Below, piece by piece: positions 9,203-16,101 of a stretch of DNA of 20,499 bases (its first letter is position 1; each line of letters begins with the position of its first letter). This DNA is from Verrucomicrobiota bacterium (GTDB lineage: Bacteria; Verrucomicrobiota; Verrucomicrobiia; Limisphaerales; UBA11358), in the NCBI GenBank assembly GCA_026225155.1, contig JAMFSG010000228.1:1-20499 (forward strand), given 5' to 3'. The position numbers and the translations under genes are program-made. The notes under the pieces are model-generated. The model ran no database searches, had not been told where the DNA came from, and was given only the letters and a program-made list of their open reading frames with translations.

Positions 9203-11671
9203 ATGAAATTTCCGGCAAAAAAATTCAGCGGCGATTTAATCCGGTGGGGCGAGCGTCCCCGCGAGCCGCTGTTTGCAAGCGCATGCCTCGGCTCGCGGGG
9301 ACGCTCGCCCCACCAAAAATTTGCATCGTGCGTCGGAATATTTTTTCTGTCCTTGATTGTCGGAGAAAATTTGTTTGCCGCCGACGCTCCGCAAAATCCA
9401 TTGCCACTGCCGGCAAATGCAAAAATTCAATTCGATCGCGACATCCGGCCGATTTTGGAAGCGTCCTGTTTGCGTTGTCACGGCGCGCAAAAACCGAAAA
9501 GCAATTTTCGCCTCGATTTCCGCGAAGGTGCACTCGCGGGCGGCGATGATAACACTAACGACATCGTTCCCGGCGACAGCGCAAAAAGTTTGCTCATCAA
9601 TTACGTCGCGCGCCAAACGCCCGATATGGAAATGCCGCCGGTTGGCAAAGGCGATCCGCTCACGTTGCAGCAAATCAGCTTGCTTCGGACGTGGATTGAT
9701 CAAGGCGCAAATTGGAACACGACGAATCAAGCGTCGGCATTCGAAATGGTTTTTGCGCCGACGTTGCGCTCCGTTTCCGTTTCGGGCAACAAATCGGAAT
9801 TCCGCGAAGTCGAAGGCACGAAAGACGGCATTTCCGAAGGCGTGGAAAAATTTTCCGCCACCGAACAGATCAGTCCGACTGAAAAAATTTCGCTCGAAGG
9901 CCACGCGCTAATTCCCGAACAGGATTTCAATTTCAAGCTGGCGATGGAAAAAAGCGACCTCGGTTTCGTCCACGCCGGTTTTGATCAATGGCGGAAATAT
10001 TACAACGACAACGGCGGTTTTGATCCGTCCGTGACGCCGTCGCAATTCAATTCCGACCGCGACCTGCACGTTGACAATGGTCGCGCGTGGATTGATTTCG
10101 GACTCGATCTGCCGCGCTGGCCGCAAATCGTGCTTGGCTACGAATATCAATATCGCGTCGGCAATGAATCCACGCTCGATTGGGGCACGGCGAACGGGAA
10201 AAATATTTATCCCGCGACGCAAGCCGTGAACGAACGCACGCACATCATCAAACTCGACGTGACGAAAAATTTCGACGGCTGGACTCTGGCCGACAGCGCG
10301 CGCGGCGAATTTTACAGCGAAAAAAATTCGGGCGCGGAAGCAGCGATTCTACTCGGCGGCAACACGCCGAATGAATTCATCAACACGCGTGACAATTATC
10401 ATCAAGTGCAGGGCATGAACACGTTGACGCTGGAAAAGCAGATCCGCGACTGGTGGTTTTTCAACGGCGGATTTTATTATTCGCATCTTTCAGGAGACGT
10501 TTTTTTCAACCAGACGATCGCGATTCCCGCCTTTAGTTTCAATAATGTTTTGAGCAGCCAGCAAATCACGTTGAGCCGCGAATCGGAAATTTTCAGTATC
10601 GCGAATCTGTTTTCGCCGCTGGAATATTTGAATTTTTCCGTCGGCACGCAAAACGAATGGACACGCGAAAATGGTTTTGGCGTCAGCGTTCCCGATCTGG
10701 ATTTGGGCAGCAATGTTCCCGCCGATTCCAGCCTCGACGAATTCAAGGCGTCGCAGACCGGAAATTTTCGCTTCACCAAAATTCCGTTCACGGTCGTTTT
10801 CGGCGACGCGCAATTCAGCGAAGATAATTACAGCGTAGGGCAAAGCGAAAACACCGAAGAATTCCAGCGCGAAACGGCGGCGAATAATTTTCGCGCCGAT
10901 GTGAAAACCGGTTTCAATACGTCGCCGTGGCGCTGGATGGAATTGACCGCGCAATACGAACATTCGGACAGCGACACGGCTTACAATAATCTCCAGGATT
11001 TTTTCGGCGGCATTCCCGGCCCGACGAATGGCTATCCCGCGTTCATTCTCGACCGCGACATCCGCAGCGATCAGTTTGAGACGAAACTCGTTTTGCATCC
11101 CGCGCGCTGGCTCAAAACCACGCTGACGTATCAATTGACCGCGACGGATTATTCGTCCAAAACCGATCCGGCGTTCGATGCTTTTCTCGCGACGCCGGCG
11201 TTTGTTTCAAGCGGCGGTTTCATCGCGGACGGACGTTACAATCTGCAGACTTACGGTCTCAACGCGGTGCTCACGCCGTGGCGGCAATTTTATTTTTCCG
11301 GCGGTTTCACTTACAGTGATTCGCGCGCGGTCACGGCGGACAACGGCGACGCATCCATTGTGCCGTATCAGGGAAATATTTATACCGCGAATGTCGCCGC
11401 GACTTACGCGTTGAACGAGAAAACCGGATTACAAATCTCCTACAATTTTTCACGCGCGGATTATGCGGAGAACAATGGCGTCGCCGGAATTCCGGCCGGA
11501 CTCGATTACACGCGCCACGATCTGATCATCGGCCTGACGCGCAAAATAACGAAAAATCTGTCCGCCGCGCTGCACTATGAATTTTCCCAATACAGCGAAC
11601 CCAGCAGCGGCAACGCGAATAATTTCACCGCGAACGGAATTTTTGCGACGTTCATTTATCGTTGGCCGTGA
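9203..11671 (+). CDS. Outer-membrane-barrel-like protein with N-terminal PSCyt1 cytochrome domain
   Basis: From the ATG at 9203 the protein has 822 residues; the open frame also runs upstream into the cytochrome gene, which is a shadow. Residues 1-59 are a signal peptide whose n-region holds a 72-nt palindromic repeat (residues 14-38), followed by the hydrophobic core ASCVGIFFLSLIVGENLFA. Residues about 72-172 form a planctomycete-type cytochrome c domain with heme site CLRCH (89-93) and likely axial Met in MEMPP (142-146). The remaining 640 or so residues show alternating polar/aromatic strands and end in FIYRWP, typical of outer-membrane beta-barrels. Similar-sized MtrB/PioB-type barrels sheathe multiheme cytochromes. 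The pairing with the octaheme gene 19 nt upstream supports a porin-cytochrome conduit. Covalent fusion of the heme domain to the barrel is unusual. The 3' end overlaps the convergent coaX by 16 nt. Confidence 0.85.
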   Translation: MKFPAKKFSGDLIRWGERPREPLFASACLGSRGRSPHQKFASCVGIFFLSLIVGENLFAADAPQNPLPLPANAKIQFDRDIRPILEASCLRCHGAQKPKSNFRLDFREGALAGGDDNTNDIVPGDSAKSLLINYVARQTPDMEMPPVGKGDPLTLQQISLLRTWIDQGANWNTTNQASAFEMVFAPTLRSVSVSGNKSEFREVEGTKDGISEGVEKFSATEQISPTEKISLEGHALIPEQDFNFKLAMEKSDLGFVHAGFDQWRKYYNDNGGFDPSVTPSQFNSDRDLHVDNGRAWIDFGLDLPRWPQIVLGYEYQYRVGNESTLDWGTANGKNIYPATQAVNERTHIIKLDVTKNFDGWTLADSARGEFYSEKNSGAEAAILLGGNTPNEFINTRDNYHQVQGMNTLTLEKQIRDWWFFNGGFYYSHLSGDVFFNQTIAIPAFSFNNVLSSQQITLSRESEIFSIANLFSPLEYLNFSVGTQNEWTRENGFGVSVPDLDLGSNVPADSSLDEFKASQTGNFRFTKIPFTVVFGDAQFSEDNYSVGQSENTEEFQRETAANNFRADVKTGFNTSPWRWMELTAQYEHSDSDTAYNNLQDFFGGIPGPTNGYPAFILDRDIRSDQFETKLVLHPARWLKTTLTYQLTATDYSSKTDPAFDAFLATPAFVSSGGFIADGRYNLQTYGLNAVLTPWRQFYFSGGFTYSDSRAVTADNGDASIVPYQGNIYTANVAATYALNEKTGLQISYNFSRADYAENNGVAGIPAGLDYTRHDLIIGLTRKITKNLSAALHYEFSQYSEPSSGNANNFTANGIFATFIYRWP
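9243..9314. repeat. Perfect 26-nt inverted repeat in the signal peptide region of the heme-barrel gene
   Basis: Arms at 9243-9268 and 9289-9314 are perfect reverse complements (beginning GGTGGGGCGAGCGTCCCC) with a 20-nt loop. The whole element is 72 nt, exactly 24 codons, with no stop in the gene frame. It lies 40 nt after the ATG, between the basic start MKFPAKKFSGDLI and the hydrophobic core of the signal peptide. A single arm of the same family lies inside birA (13250-13274). Confidence 0.92.
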
Positions 11672-12414
11672 GCCGCTTGCCACGTCAGCCGCAAACCTTC
11701 CAGCGTCAGCAATGGTTCAACTTTTTTGATCTCCGGCATTTTCGCGGCGATCAATTTCGCGTAACCGCCCGTCGCGATCACCGGCAATTTTTTTGCGCCC
11801 AATTCGCGTTTCAGTTCGCCGATCAATTCGCGGATCAAACCGCGATAGCCGTGCACCGCGCCGATCAACATCGCTTCTTCCGTGCTTTTGCCGACGGCGG
11901 ATTCGATCTCACGGATTTTGATGCGCGGCAGCAACGCCGTTTTTTCGTGCAGATAATCCGTCATCGCCGCCAAGCCCGGCGCGATGATGCCACCGATGTA
12001 ATTTCCCTGTGTGTTCACGATGTCAAAAGCCACCGCCGTCCCGAATCCGACGACAACCACCGGCCCGCCAAAATAAAATTTCGCCGCGACCGCGTTCGCC
12101 AAACGATCGCCGCCGATCGAGGCTGGCTTTGGATAATCAATGCCCACGCCACGAATAGTTTTTGCATTCAACTCCAGCGTATCGAGCTGCCAAAGCACGC
12201 GAACTGTTTTGTAAACGAACGGCGTTGCGCGCGGCACAACGCTGCACAAAATTGCGCCGGTGATTTTATTTCTGCCGACGAATTTTTTAACCAGCGCCGC
12301 CGCGCCGCCGCCGAACCACGCGAGCGTCGAGATGTCCGCTTGTTTCAAAACGCGTTCGCCATCCGCCAAACCCAAGTGCGTGTGCGTGTTGCCGATGTCA
12401 AAAAGTAAAATCAT
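11656..12414 (-). CDS. coaX: Type III pantothenate kinase
   Basis: First step of coenzyme A synthesis: ATP-dependent phosphorylation of pantothenate in the cytoplasm. The 252-residue length is normal. ASKHA-fold motifs are present: DIGNTHTHLG (6-15), the IGGDRLANAVAA loop with D103 (100-111), FGTAVAFD (124-131) and GNYIGGIIAPG (137-147). One oddity is that the residue before FGTA is Gly (G123, codon GGA), where most CoaX proteins have the Asp of DFGTATT, which is regarded as catalytic. It is the last gene of a nadC-birA-coaX row, a common bacterial cofactor grouping. The 87-nt gap to birA is filled by a palindromic repeat. Its 3' end overlaps the convergent heme-barrel gene by 16 nt. Confidence 0.93.
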   Translation of the reverse strand: MILLFDIGNTHTHLGLADGERVLKQADISTLAWFGGGAAALVKKFVGRNKITGAILCSVVPRATPFVYKTVRVLWQLDTLELNAKTIRGVGIDYPKPASIGGDRLANAVAAKFYFGGPVVVVGFGTAVAFDIVNTQGNYIGGIIAPGLAAMTDYLHEKTALLPRIKIREIESAVGKSTEEAMLIGAVHGYRGLIRELIGELKRELGAKKLPVIATGGYAKLIAAKMPEIKKVEPLLTLEGLRLTWQAAHGQR

Positions 12415-12421
12415 TTTTTTG

Positions 12422-12500
12422 TCCGCAGATTACGCGGATTTTCGCAGATGAAAACAGCCGTTTCAAAATCAAATCTGCGTTCATCTGCGTAATCTACGGA
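12422..12500. repeat. Inverted repeat with 9/10-nt CGCAGAT periodicity between birA and coaX
   Basis: The left arm (12422-12449) and the reverse complement of the right arm (12473-12500) match at about 23 of 28 positions. Each arm has three CGCAGAT-like units spaced 9 and then 10 nt, in the same order in both arms. It fills the intercistronic gap between the birA stop and the coaX start and would form a stem in the co-transcript. It belongs to a different family from the other palindromes in this window. Confidence 0.82.
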
Positions 12501-12501
12501 T

Positions 12502-13491
12502 TCATTTCTCTAAAGTCACGTCGCCGCCGATGACGCGTTCAAGATGGCCGTGTTCCGTGCGCACGAGCAGCGCGCCGTCATCATCGAGCGATTCCGCGCG
12601 GCCGCAGATTCTCCGGTCGCCCATCTGCACCGTCACATTTTTGCCGATCGTTGCGCAGCCGGCTTCCCATTCGTCCGCGACCTCGGAAAATTTTCCCACG
12701 CAAATCTTGGCGTAATCCGCATCCAGTTCGCGCAAAATTTCCGTCGCCAATTCCGCTCGCGAAATTTTTTCGCCCGACTCGATTTTCAGCGACGTCGCAA
12801 TTTTGCGGACTTCCGGCGGCAATTCGCTCGCGTCCACATTTACGTCCACGCCGATGCCGAGCGTGATGTGTTTGACGCGATCCAATTCCGCGCTCAACTC
12901 CGTCAAAATGCCCGCGACTTTTTTTCCGCCGATCAAAATGTCGTTCGGCCATTTGATTTCCGGTCGCAAATTTGTTTCCAAAATGATCGCGCGCCGCAAC
13001 GCGGTGGCCGATGCGACCGTGAGTTGCGTCGTTTCCTGCGGATTCAAATTTGGCCGCAGCAAAATGGAAAACCAAAGTCCTTTGTCCGCCGGCGAAATCC
13101 ATTTGCGTCCAAGCCGGCCGCGGCCGCGCGTCTGCGATTCTGCAAAAACGACGACGCCTTCTTTCACGCCATCACGCGCCAGTTTTTCGATAACGTCATT
13201 GGTCGAAGTCGTTTCCTTGAAAACGCGAATGTCGCGACCAATAATTTTTGGTGGGGCGAGCGTCCCTGCGAGCCGTGCCAGCAAATCATCCGCGTGCAGC
13301 GCATCCGGCGAACTGACGAGGCGATAACCAAAATGCGGCCCGGCCTCGATCTCGTAACCGACCTGGCGCAATTCCTCGATGCGCGACCAGATCGCAGCGC
13401 GGCTGATTTCCAATTGCTCCGCTAACTGCGCGCCCGAAACGCCGTCGGGATTTTCGCGCAGCGCGGATAAAATTTTTGCGTCCGTGGTCAT
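12502..13491 (-). CDS. birA: Biotin-[acetyl-CoA-carboxylase] ligase with N-terminal HTH
   Basis: Attaches biotin to carrier proteins via biotinyl-AMP; the N-terminal winged helix suggests it also represses biotin genes. The HTH is at about 1-62 (SGAQLAEQLEISRAAIWSRI, GYEIEAGPHFGYRL). The catalytic core begins near FKETTSTNDV (91-100), with the ATP/biotin loop GRGRLGR and the lysine motif KWPND. The C-terminal SH3-like domain ends at GGDVTLEK. Length, 329 residues, is typical for the bifunctional class. In the linker, residues 73-82 (RLAGTLAPPK) are encoded by one arm of a palindromic repeat also present at 9243-9314, so the repeat has become coding sequence. nadC lies upstream and coaX downstream on the same strand. 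The ATG at 13491 fits the HTH start. Confidence 0.95.
   Translation of the reverse strand: MTTDAKILSALRENPDGVSGAQLAEQLEISRAAIWSRIEELRQVGYEIEAGPHFGYRLVSSPDALHADDLLARLAGTLAPPKIIGRDIRVFKETTSTNDVIEKLARDGVKEGVVVFAESQTRGRGRLGRKWISPADKGLWFSILLRPNLNPQETTQLTVASATALRRAIILETNLRPEIKWPNDILIGGKKVAGILTELSAELDRVKHITLGIGVDVNVDASELPPEVRKIATSLKIESGEKISRAELATEILRELDADYAKICVGKFSEVADEWEAGCATIGKNVTVQMGDRRICGRAESLDDDGALLVRTEHGHLERVIGGDVTLEK
13250..13274. repeat. Solitary arm of the 9243-9314 palindrome family inside birA
   Basis: A 25-nt stretch matches the left arm at 9243-9267 at 24 of 25 positions (begins GGTGGGGCGAGCGTCCC). The opposite arm is missing. On the birA strand it is read as LAGTLAPP in the linker between the DNA-binding and ligase domains. 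Confidence 0.88.
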
Positions 13492-13501
13492 TTTGAAATC
13501 A

Positions 13502-13570
13502 CCCTCGTCCTCGTGCTAATCTTCATCCTCAAAATTTGAAGATGAGGACGACGATGAGGATGAGAAGGAT
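13502..13570. repeat. Inverted repeat with 6-nt period between nadC and birA
   Basis: The left arm is made of CTCGTC/CTTCATC-like hexamers and ends in CTCAAA. The right arm begins TTTGAAGATGAGGACGACG and continues with the complementary hexamers. The two arms pair imperfectly around AATTT near 13533. It occupies most of the 82-nt gap between the nadC stop and the birA start. Confidence 0.75.
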
Positions 13571-13573
13571 TTT

Positions 13574-14425
13574 TCATGTTTCAAAATCCAATCCGATGTC
13601 CACGGCGCGCGCGGAATGCGTGATCGCGCCGACGGAAATAAAATCCACGCCGGTCTCGGCGATCGCGCGGACGGTTTGCAAATTCACGCCGCCGCTGGCT
13701 TCAGTTTTCGCGCGGCCATTCACGATTTTCACGGCGGCGCGCAGCGACTTCAAATCCATGTTATCGAGCAAAATAATATCCGCGCCAGCATCAGCGGCTT
13801 GCGAAACTTGAGCGAGCGTATCGGCTTCAACTTCGACTTTCAGTTTTGGAAATTTTTTACGCGCGCGGGAAACGGCGGCGGCGATGGCGTTCGGTTTTTC
13901 ATTTCGCAACGCGACGAGATGATTGTCCTTGATCAAAATCATGTCGAACAAACCGATGCGAAGATTCGTGCCGCCGCCGCACGCGACGGCATATTTTTCA
14001 AACCGCCGCCAGCCGGGCGTGGTTTTGCGCGTATCGAGAATTTTCGCCTTCGTGCCGTGAACGGCTTCGACAAATTGCGCCGTCGCCGTGGCGACGCCGG
14101 AAAGCCGTTGCGTAAAATTCAGCGCAACACGTTCCGCGCTCAAGATCGCGTGCGCCGGACCGGAAATTTTCAGCAGCGTTTCGCCGACTTTTGCGCGCGC
14201 GCCATCGCGCTTCAATTTTTGAATTTTAATTTTCGGCGAGAGTTTTTTGAATGCGATTTCAGCGAATTGAATTCCAGCAACCGAAAGCGGTTCACGCGCG
14301 CGCATGAGCGCGACGGCAGTCAGATTTTTCGGCACGGTCGCGAGCGTGGTCGCATCGCCGCTGCCGAGGTCTTCGGCGAGAGCGATTTCAACGGCGCGAT
14401 GGATTTCGGCGGCGGACAATTTCAT
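13574..14425 (-). CDS. nadC: Nicotinate-nucleotide pyrophosphorylase (carboxylating)
   Basis: Converts quinolinate and PRPP to nicotinate mononucleotide in de novo NAD synthesis. From the ATG at 14425 it has 283 residues, normal for the family; the frame is open further upstream, but the extra 27 residues are hydrophobic and not part of the enzyme. Visible family motifs are GDATT (23-27), ERVALNFTQRLSG (98-110), DTRKTTPG (131-138), GGGTNLRIGLFDMILIKDNH (150-169), EVE (198-200), LLDNM (219-223), ASGGV (243-247) and SVGAITHS (264-271). It is the first gene of the nadC-birA-coaX row. A palindromic element lies about 68 nt upstream, so the promoter must be in or before that element. Confidence 0.96.
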   Translation of the reverse strand: MKLSAAEIHRAVEIALAEDLGSGDATTLATVPKNLTAVALMRAREPLSVAGIQFAEIAFKKLSPKIKIQKLKRDGARAKVGETLLKISGPAHAILSAERVALNFTQRLSGVATATAQFVEAVHGTKAKILDTRKTTPGWRRFEKYAVACGGGTNLRIGLFDMILIKDNHLVALRNEKPNAIAAAVSRARKKFPKLKVEVEADTLAQVSQAADAGADIILLDNMDLKSLRAAVKIVNGRAKTEASGGVNLQTVRAIAETGVDFISVGAITHSARAVDIGLDFET

Positions 14426-14492
14426 GCAAATAAGATGCTGGCGAATTGAAAATGGGAAAAGGAAAAATGGGGGAAAAATCAAAACTTGCGCA

Positions 14493-14652
14493 AGTAGGGA
14501 TAACACGCTGCACCGTCCGTGCCGGGTTGCGGCGCAAGGTTGGAGTTCACGCTTTAGCGTGTCTGTCCATACAAGCTAAAGCTTGAACTCCAGCTTTCCG
14601 TCGCCTGACGCTGCGCTCGGCGACGGGGATATCGCAGCGCGATGTCCCCACC
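14493..14652. repeat. 160-bp palindromic element, copy B, carrying a second palindrome in its centre
   Basis: The outer parts match the 8234-8372 element: shared GCCGGGTTGCGGCGCAA on the left and CCGTCGCC...GGCGACGG plus ATCGCAGCGCGATGTCCC on the right. The centre is different. It is a separate inverted repeat (14541-14561 against 14572-14592, 19 of 21 matches, beginning TGGAGTTCA) whose arms each contain a small CTTTAG-centred hairpin. The element lies between the Roadblock-like gene and nadC and ends close to the stop of the former. Confidence 0.85.
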
Positions 14653-14654
14653 TC

Positions 14655-14993
14655 TTAAAATTCCAGCGCGAGAAATTCGTTGGAAATTTTATCCAGATTT
14701 TGCACGGCATCGGTTTCGGTGCGAACGGTGATGGCGAGCAGCAAGCCGTCGGCGCGGATGACGCAACGGATTTTTCCCTGTCCAAAAACCCAGGTGTTCC
14801 ATTGCGGCGCAAGGTCGGCTTCGAGGAGTTGCGCCTGTGCCAGTTGCTGCAGGATTTTTTCGATTTTTTCCGGCGGAAATTGTTCGTCCAAACTTTGACA
14901 GACGCAGACACCATCGGGCAAACGGACGCCGCCGCCCAGCGTTCCGGGCGCATTGACGTTGGCGGTGAGCCATTTTTGCAGCGTCTCGTTCAT
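14655..14993 (-). CDS. Small Roadblock/LC7-like protein (112 aa)
   Basis: The start codon overlaps the stop of the response regulator gene (ATGA, 4 nt), so the two are translationally coupled. The second half, residues about 65-112 (WVFGQGKIRCVIRADGLLLA followed by ITVRTETDA), has the strand pattern of a degenerate Roadblock/LC7 fold, matching the C-terminal part of the upstream regulator (LGDGRAIVQTRADRLVFVRV). Roadblock proteins commonly dimerise and act on small GTPases such as MglA, but no GTPase gene is in this window. The family assignment is tentative. The protein is soluble-looking, without signal peptide. Confidence 0.75.
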   Translation of the reverse strand: MNETLQKWLTANVNAPGTLGGGVRLPDGVCVCQSLDEQFPPEKIEKILQQLAQAQLLEADLAPQWNTWVFGQGKIRCVIRADGLLLAITVRTETDAVQNLDKISNEFLALEF

Positions 14994-16021
14994 GCGCCGG
15001 CGAGTTGGTTGATCACGCGCACGAAAACGAGGCGATCGGCGCGGGTTTGCACGATAGCGCGACCGTCACCCAGTTTGATTTCCAGCCGGTCGAAATTTCC
15101 GAACGGCAAATCTGACGCGAGCGCGACGCCTTGTTGCGCGATGTTTTGCAGCAATACGAGGCGCGGGATGACGTCCGCGCATTGACATTCGTAAAGCACT
15201 TCACCGGTTTCGGAACAGATCAAGGTTTCAGCGACAGTAACATTGGCGATGGGTTTTCGCGTCGCCGCAGTTTCCGCAGTAGAAGCTTCCAGACCACTGG
15301 CATTTTTTTGCGCGTTCTCGTCCGTGACACGCGCGGCTTCCATGAGCAGAAATTCCCACGGGCCGTTGATGGTGCGTTGCGGCGGCGGTTCAAACGGCAA
15401 CAATTGAAACGAACCGCCGGTAAACGAGAGCAATTTCTGCAACGCTTTTTCACCCGTCGCCGGGCCGACAGCGGCGTGGATAAGACTGCCGTCTTCGATG
15501 TAAATGCGTCCGTCCGCCTGCGGGTTATTGATCTCAAGAATGCAGGAATTGCGGCCGAGACATTCCATTTGAATCACGTCTTGCAAACCGACTTTGCGCA
15601 ACATTCCCTGAAAACCTTCGCGCGGTTTCCAAGTCATCAATTCGTCAAGCATGACGAAAACGGAACGCAAGCCGTCGGACGAGCGCGGTTTTTCGATAAA
15701 CAGTTCCGCGCCATTGGCGAGGCACTCGGAACGTTTTTCTTCGGTTGCCAAACCGGTGAGCATCACTTTTTTCAGGTCGGGATGGCGGCGGGTGAGGATG
15801 CGGAGAAATTGCACGCCGTCGAGCACCGGCATGTTCGCGTCCACGACGATGAGGTCCATTTTTTGAACCTTCAAAATTTCCAGCGCCTGGTCCGCTGAGT
15901 TCGCGCGGAAGACCTGCCAGTTGCCGTGGCTCCACGCGGAAAAAAGATCGCCGATTGTTCCGAGGAAAACGTCATCGTCATCCACGAACAAAATCTGGTT
16001 TTGTTTTTGCGTGTCGCTCAC
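14990..16021 (-). CDS. Response regulator: REC - DUF4388 - Roadblock-like domain
   Basis: The 343-residue protein has three parts. The receiver domain (about 9-128) has the acidic pair in FVDDDD (12-17), phospho-acceptor D61 in VVDANMP, switch T89 in MLTG, and K111 in IEKP. Residues about 135-230 form a DUF4388 (PatA-like) domain (QGMLRKVGLQDVIQMECLGR, GRIYIEDGSLIHAAVG, EKALQKLLSFTGGSFQL). After a low-complexity linker (232-260), the C-terminus (about 262-343) resembles a Roadblock/LC7 domain. No DNA-binding output is present, so signalling is probably by protein contact. DUF4388 proteins are frequent near gliding, pilus and GTPase-polarity systems, which is family knowledge rather than seen here. 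The downstream gene overlaps it by 4 nt; the HEAT-repeat gene ends 80 nt upstream on the same strand. Confidence 0.88.
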   Translation of the reverse strand: MSDTQKQNQILFVDDDDVFLGTIGDLFSAWSHGNWQVFRANSADQALEILKVQKMDLIVVDANMPVLDGVQFLRILTRRHPDLKKVMLTGLATEEKRSECLANGAELFIEKPRSSDGLRSVFVMLDELMTWKPREGFQGMLRKVGLQDVIQMECLGRNSCILEINNPQADGRIYIEDGSLIHAAVGPATGEKALQKLLSFTGGSFQLLPFEPPPQRTINGPWEFLLMEAARVTDENAQKNASGLEASTAETAATRKPIANVTVAETLICSETGEVLYECQCADVIPRLVLLQNIAQQGVALASDLPFGNFDRLEIKLGDGRAIVQTRADRLVFVRVINQLAGA

Positions 16022-16101
16022 AATTTTAGCGCCCGCCGTGGTGCGCCGCCCCGCCGTAGATTGCCTTTGCCCAAAATCGAAAACAAGTCACAAGCCGGAG
16101 A

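Noticed and set aside
12544..13425. Long forward ORF (293 aa) opposite birA, with similar ones opposite nadC, coaX and the response regulator
   Set aside because: Antisense shadows rich in Arg, Phe and Gln. The opposite strands carry well-recognised enzymes.
14426..14506. Extended nadC start at 14506
   Set aside because: The extra 27 residues are hydrophobic and absent from the enzyme family, and the ATG at 14425 gives the standard N-terminus.
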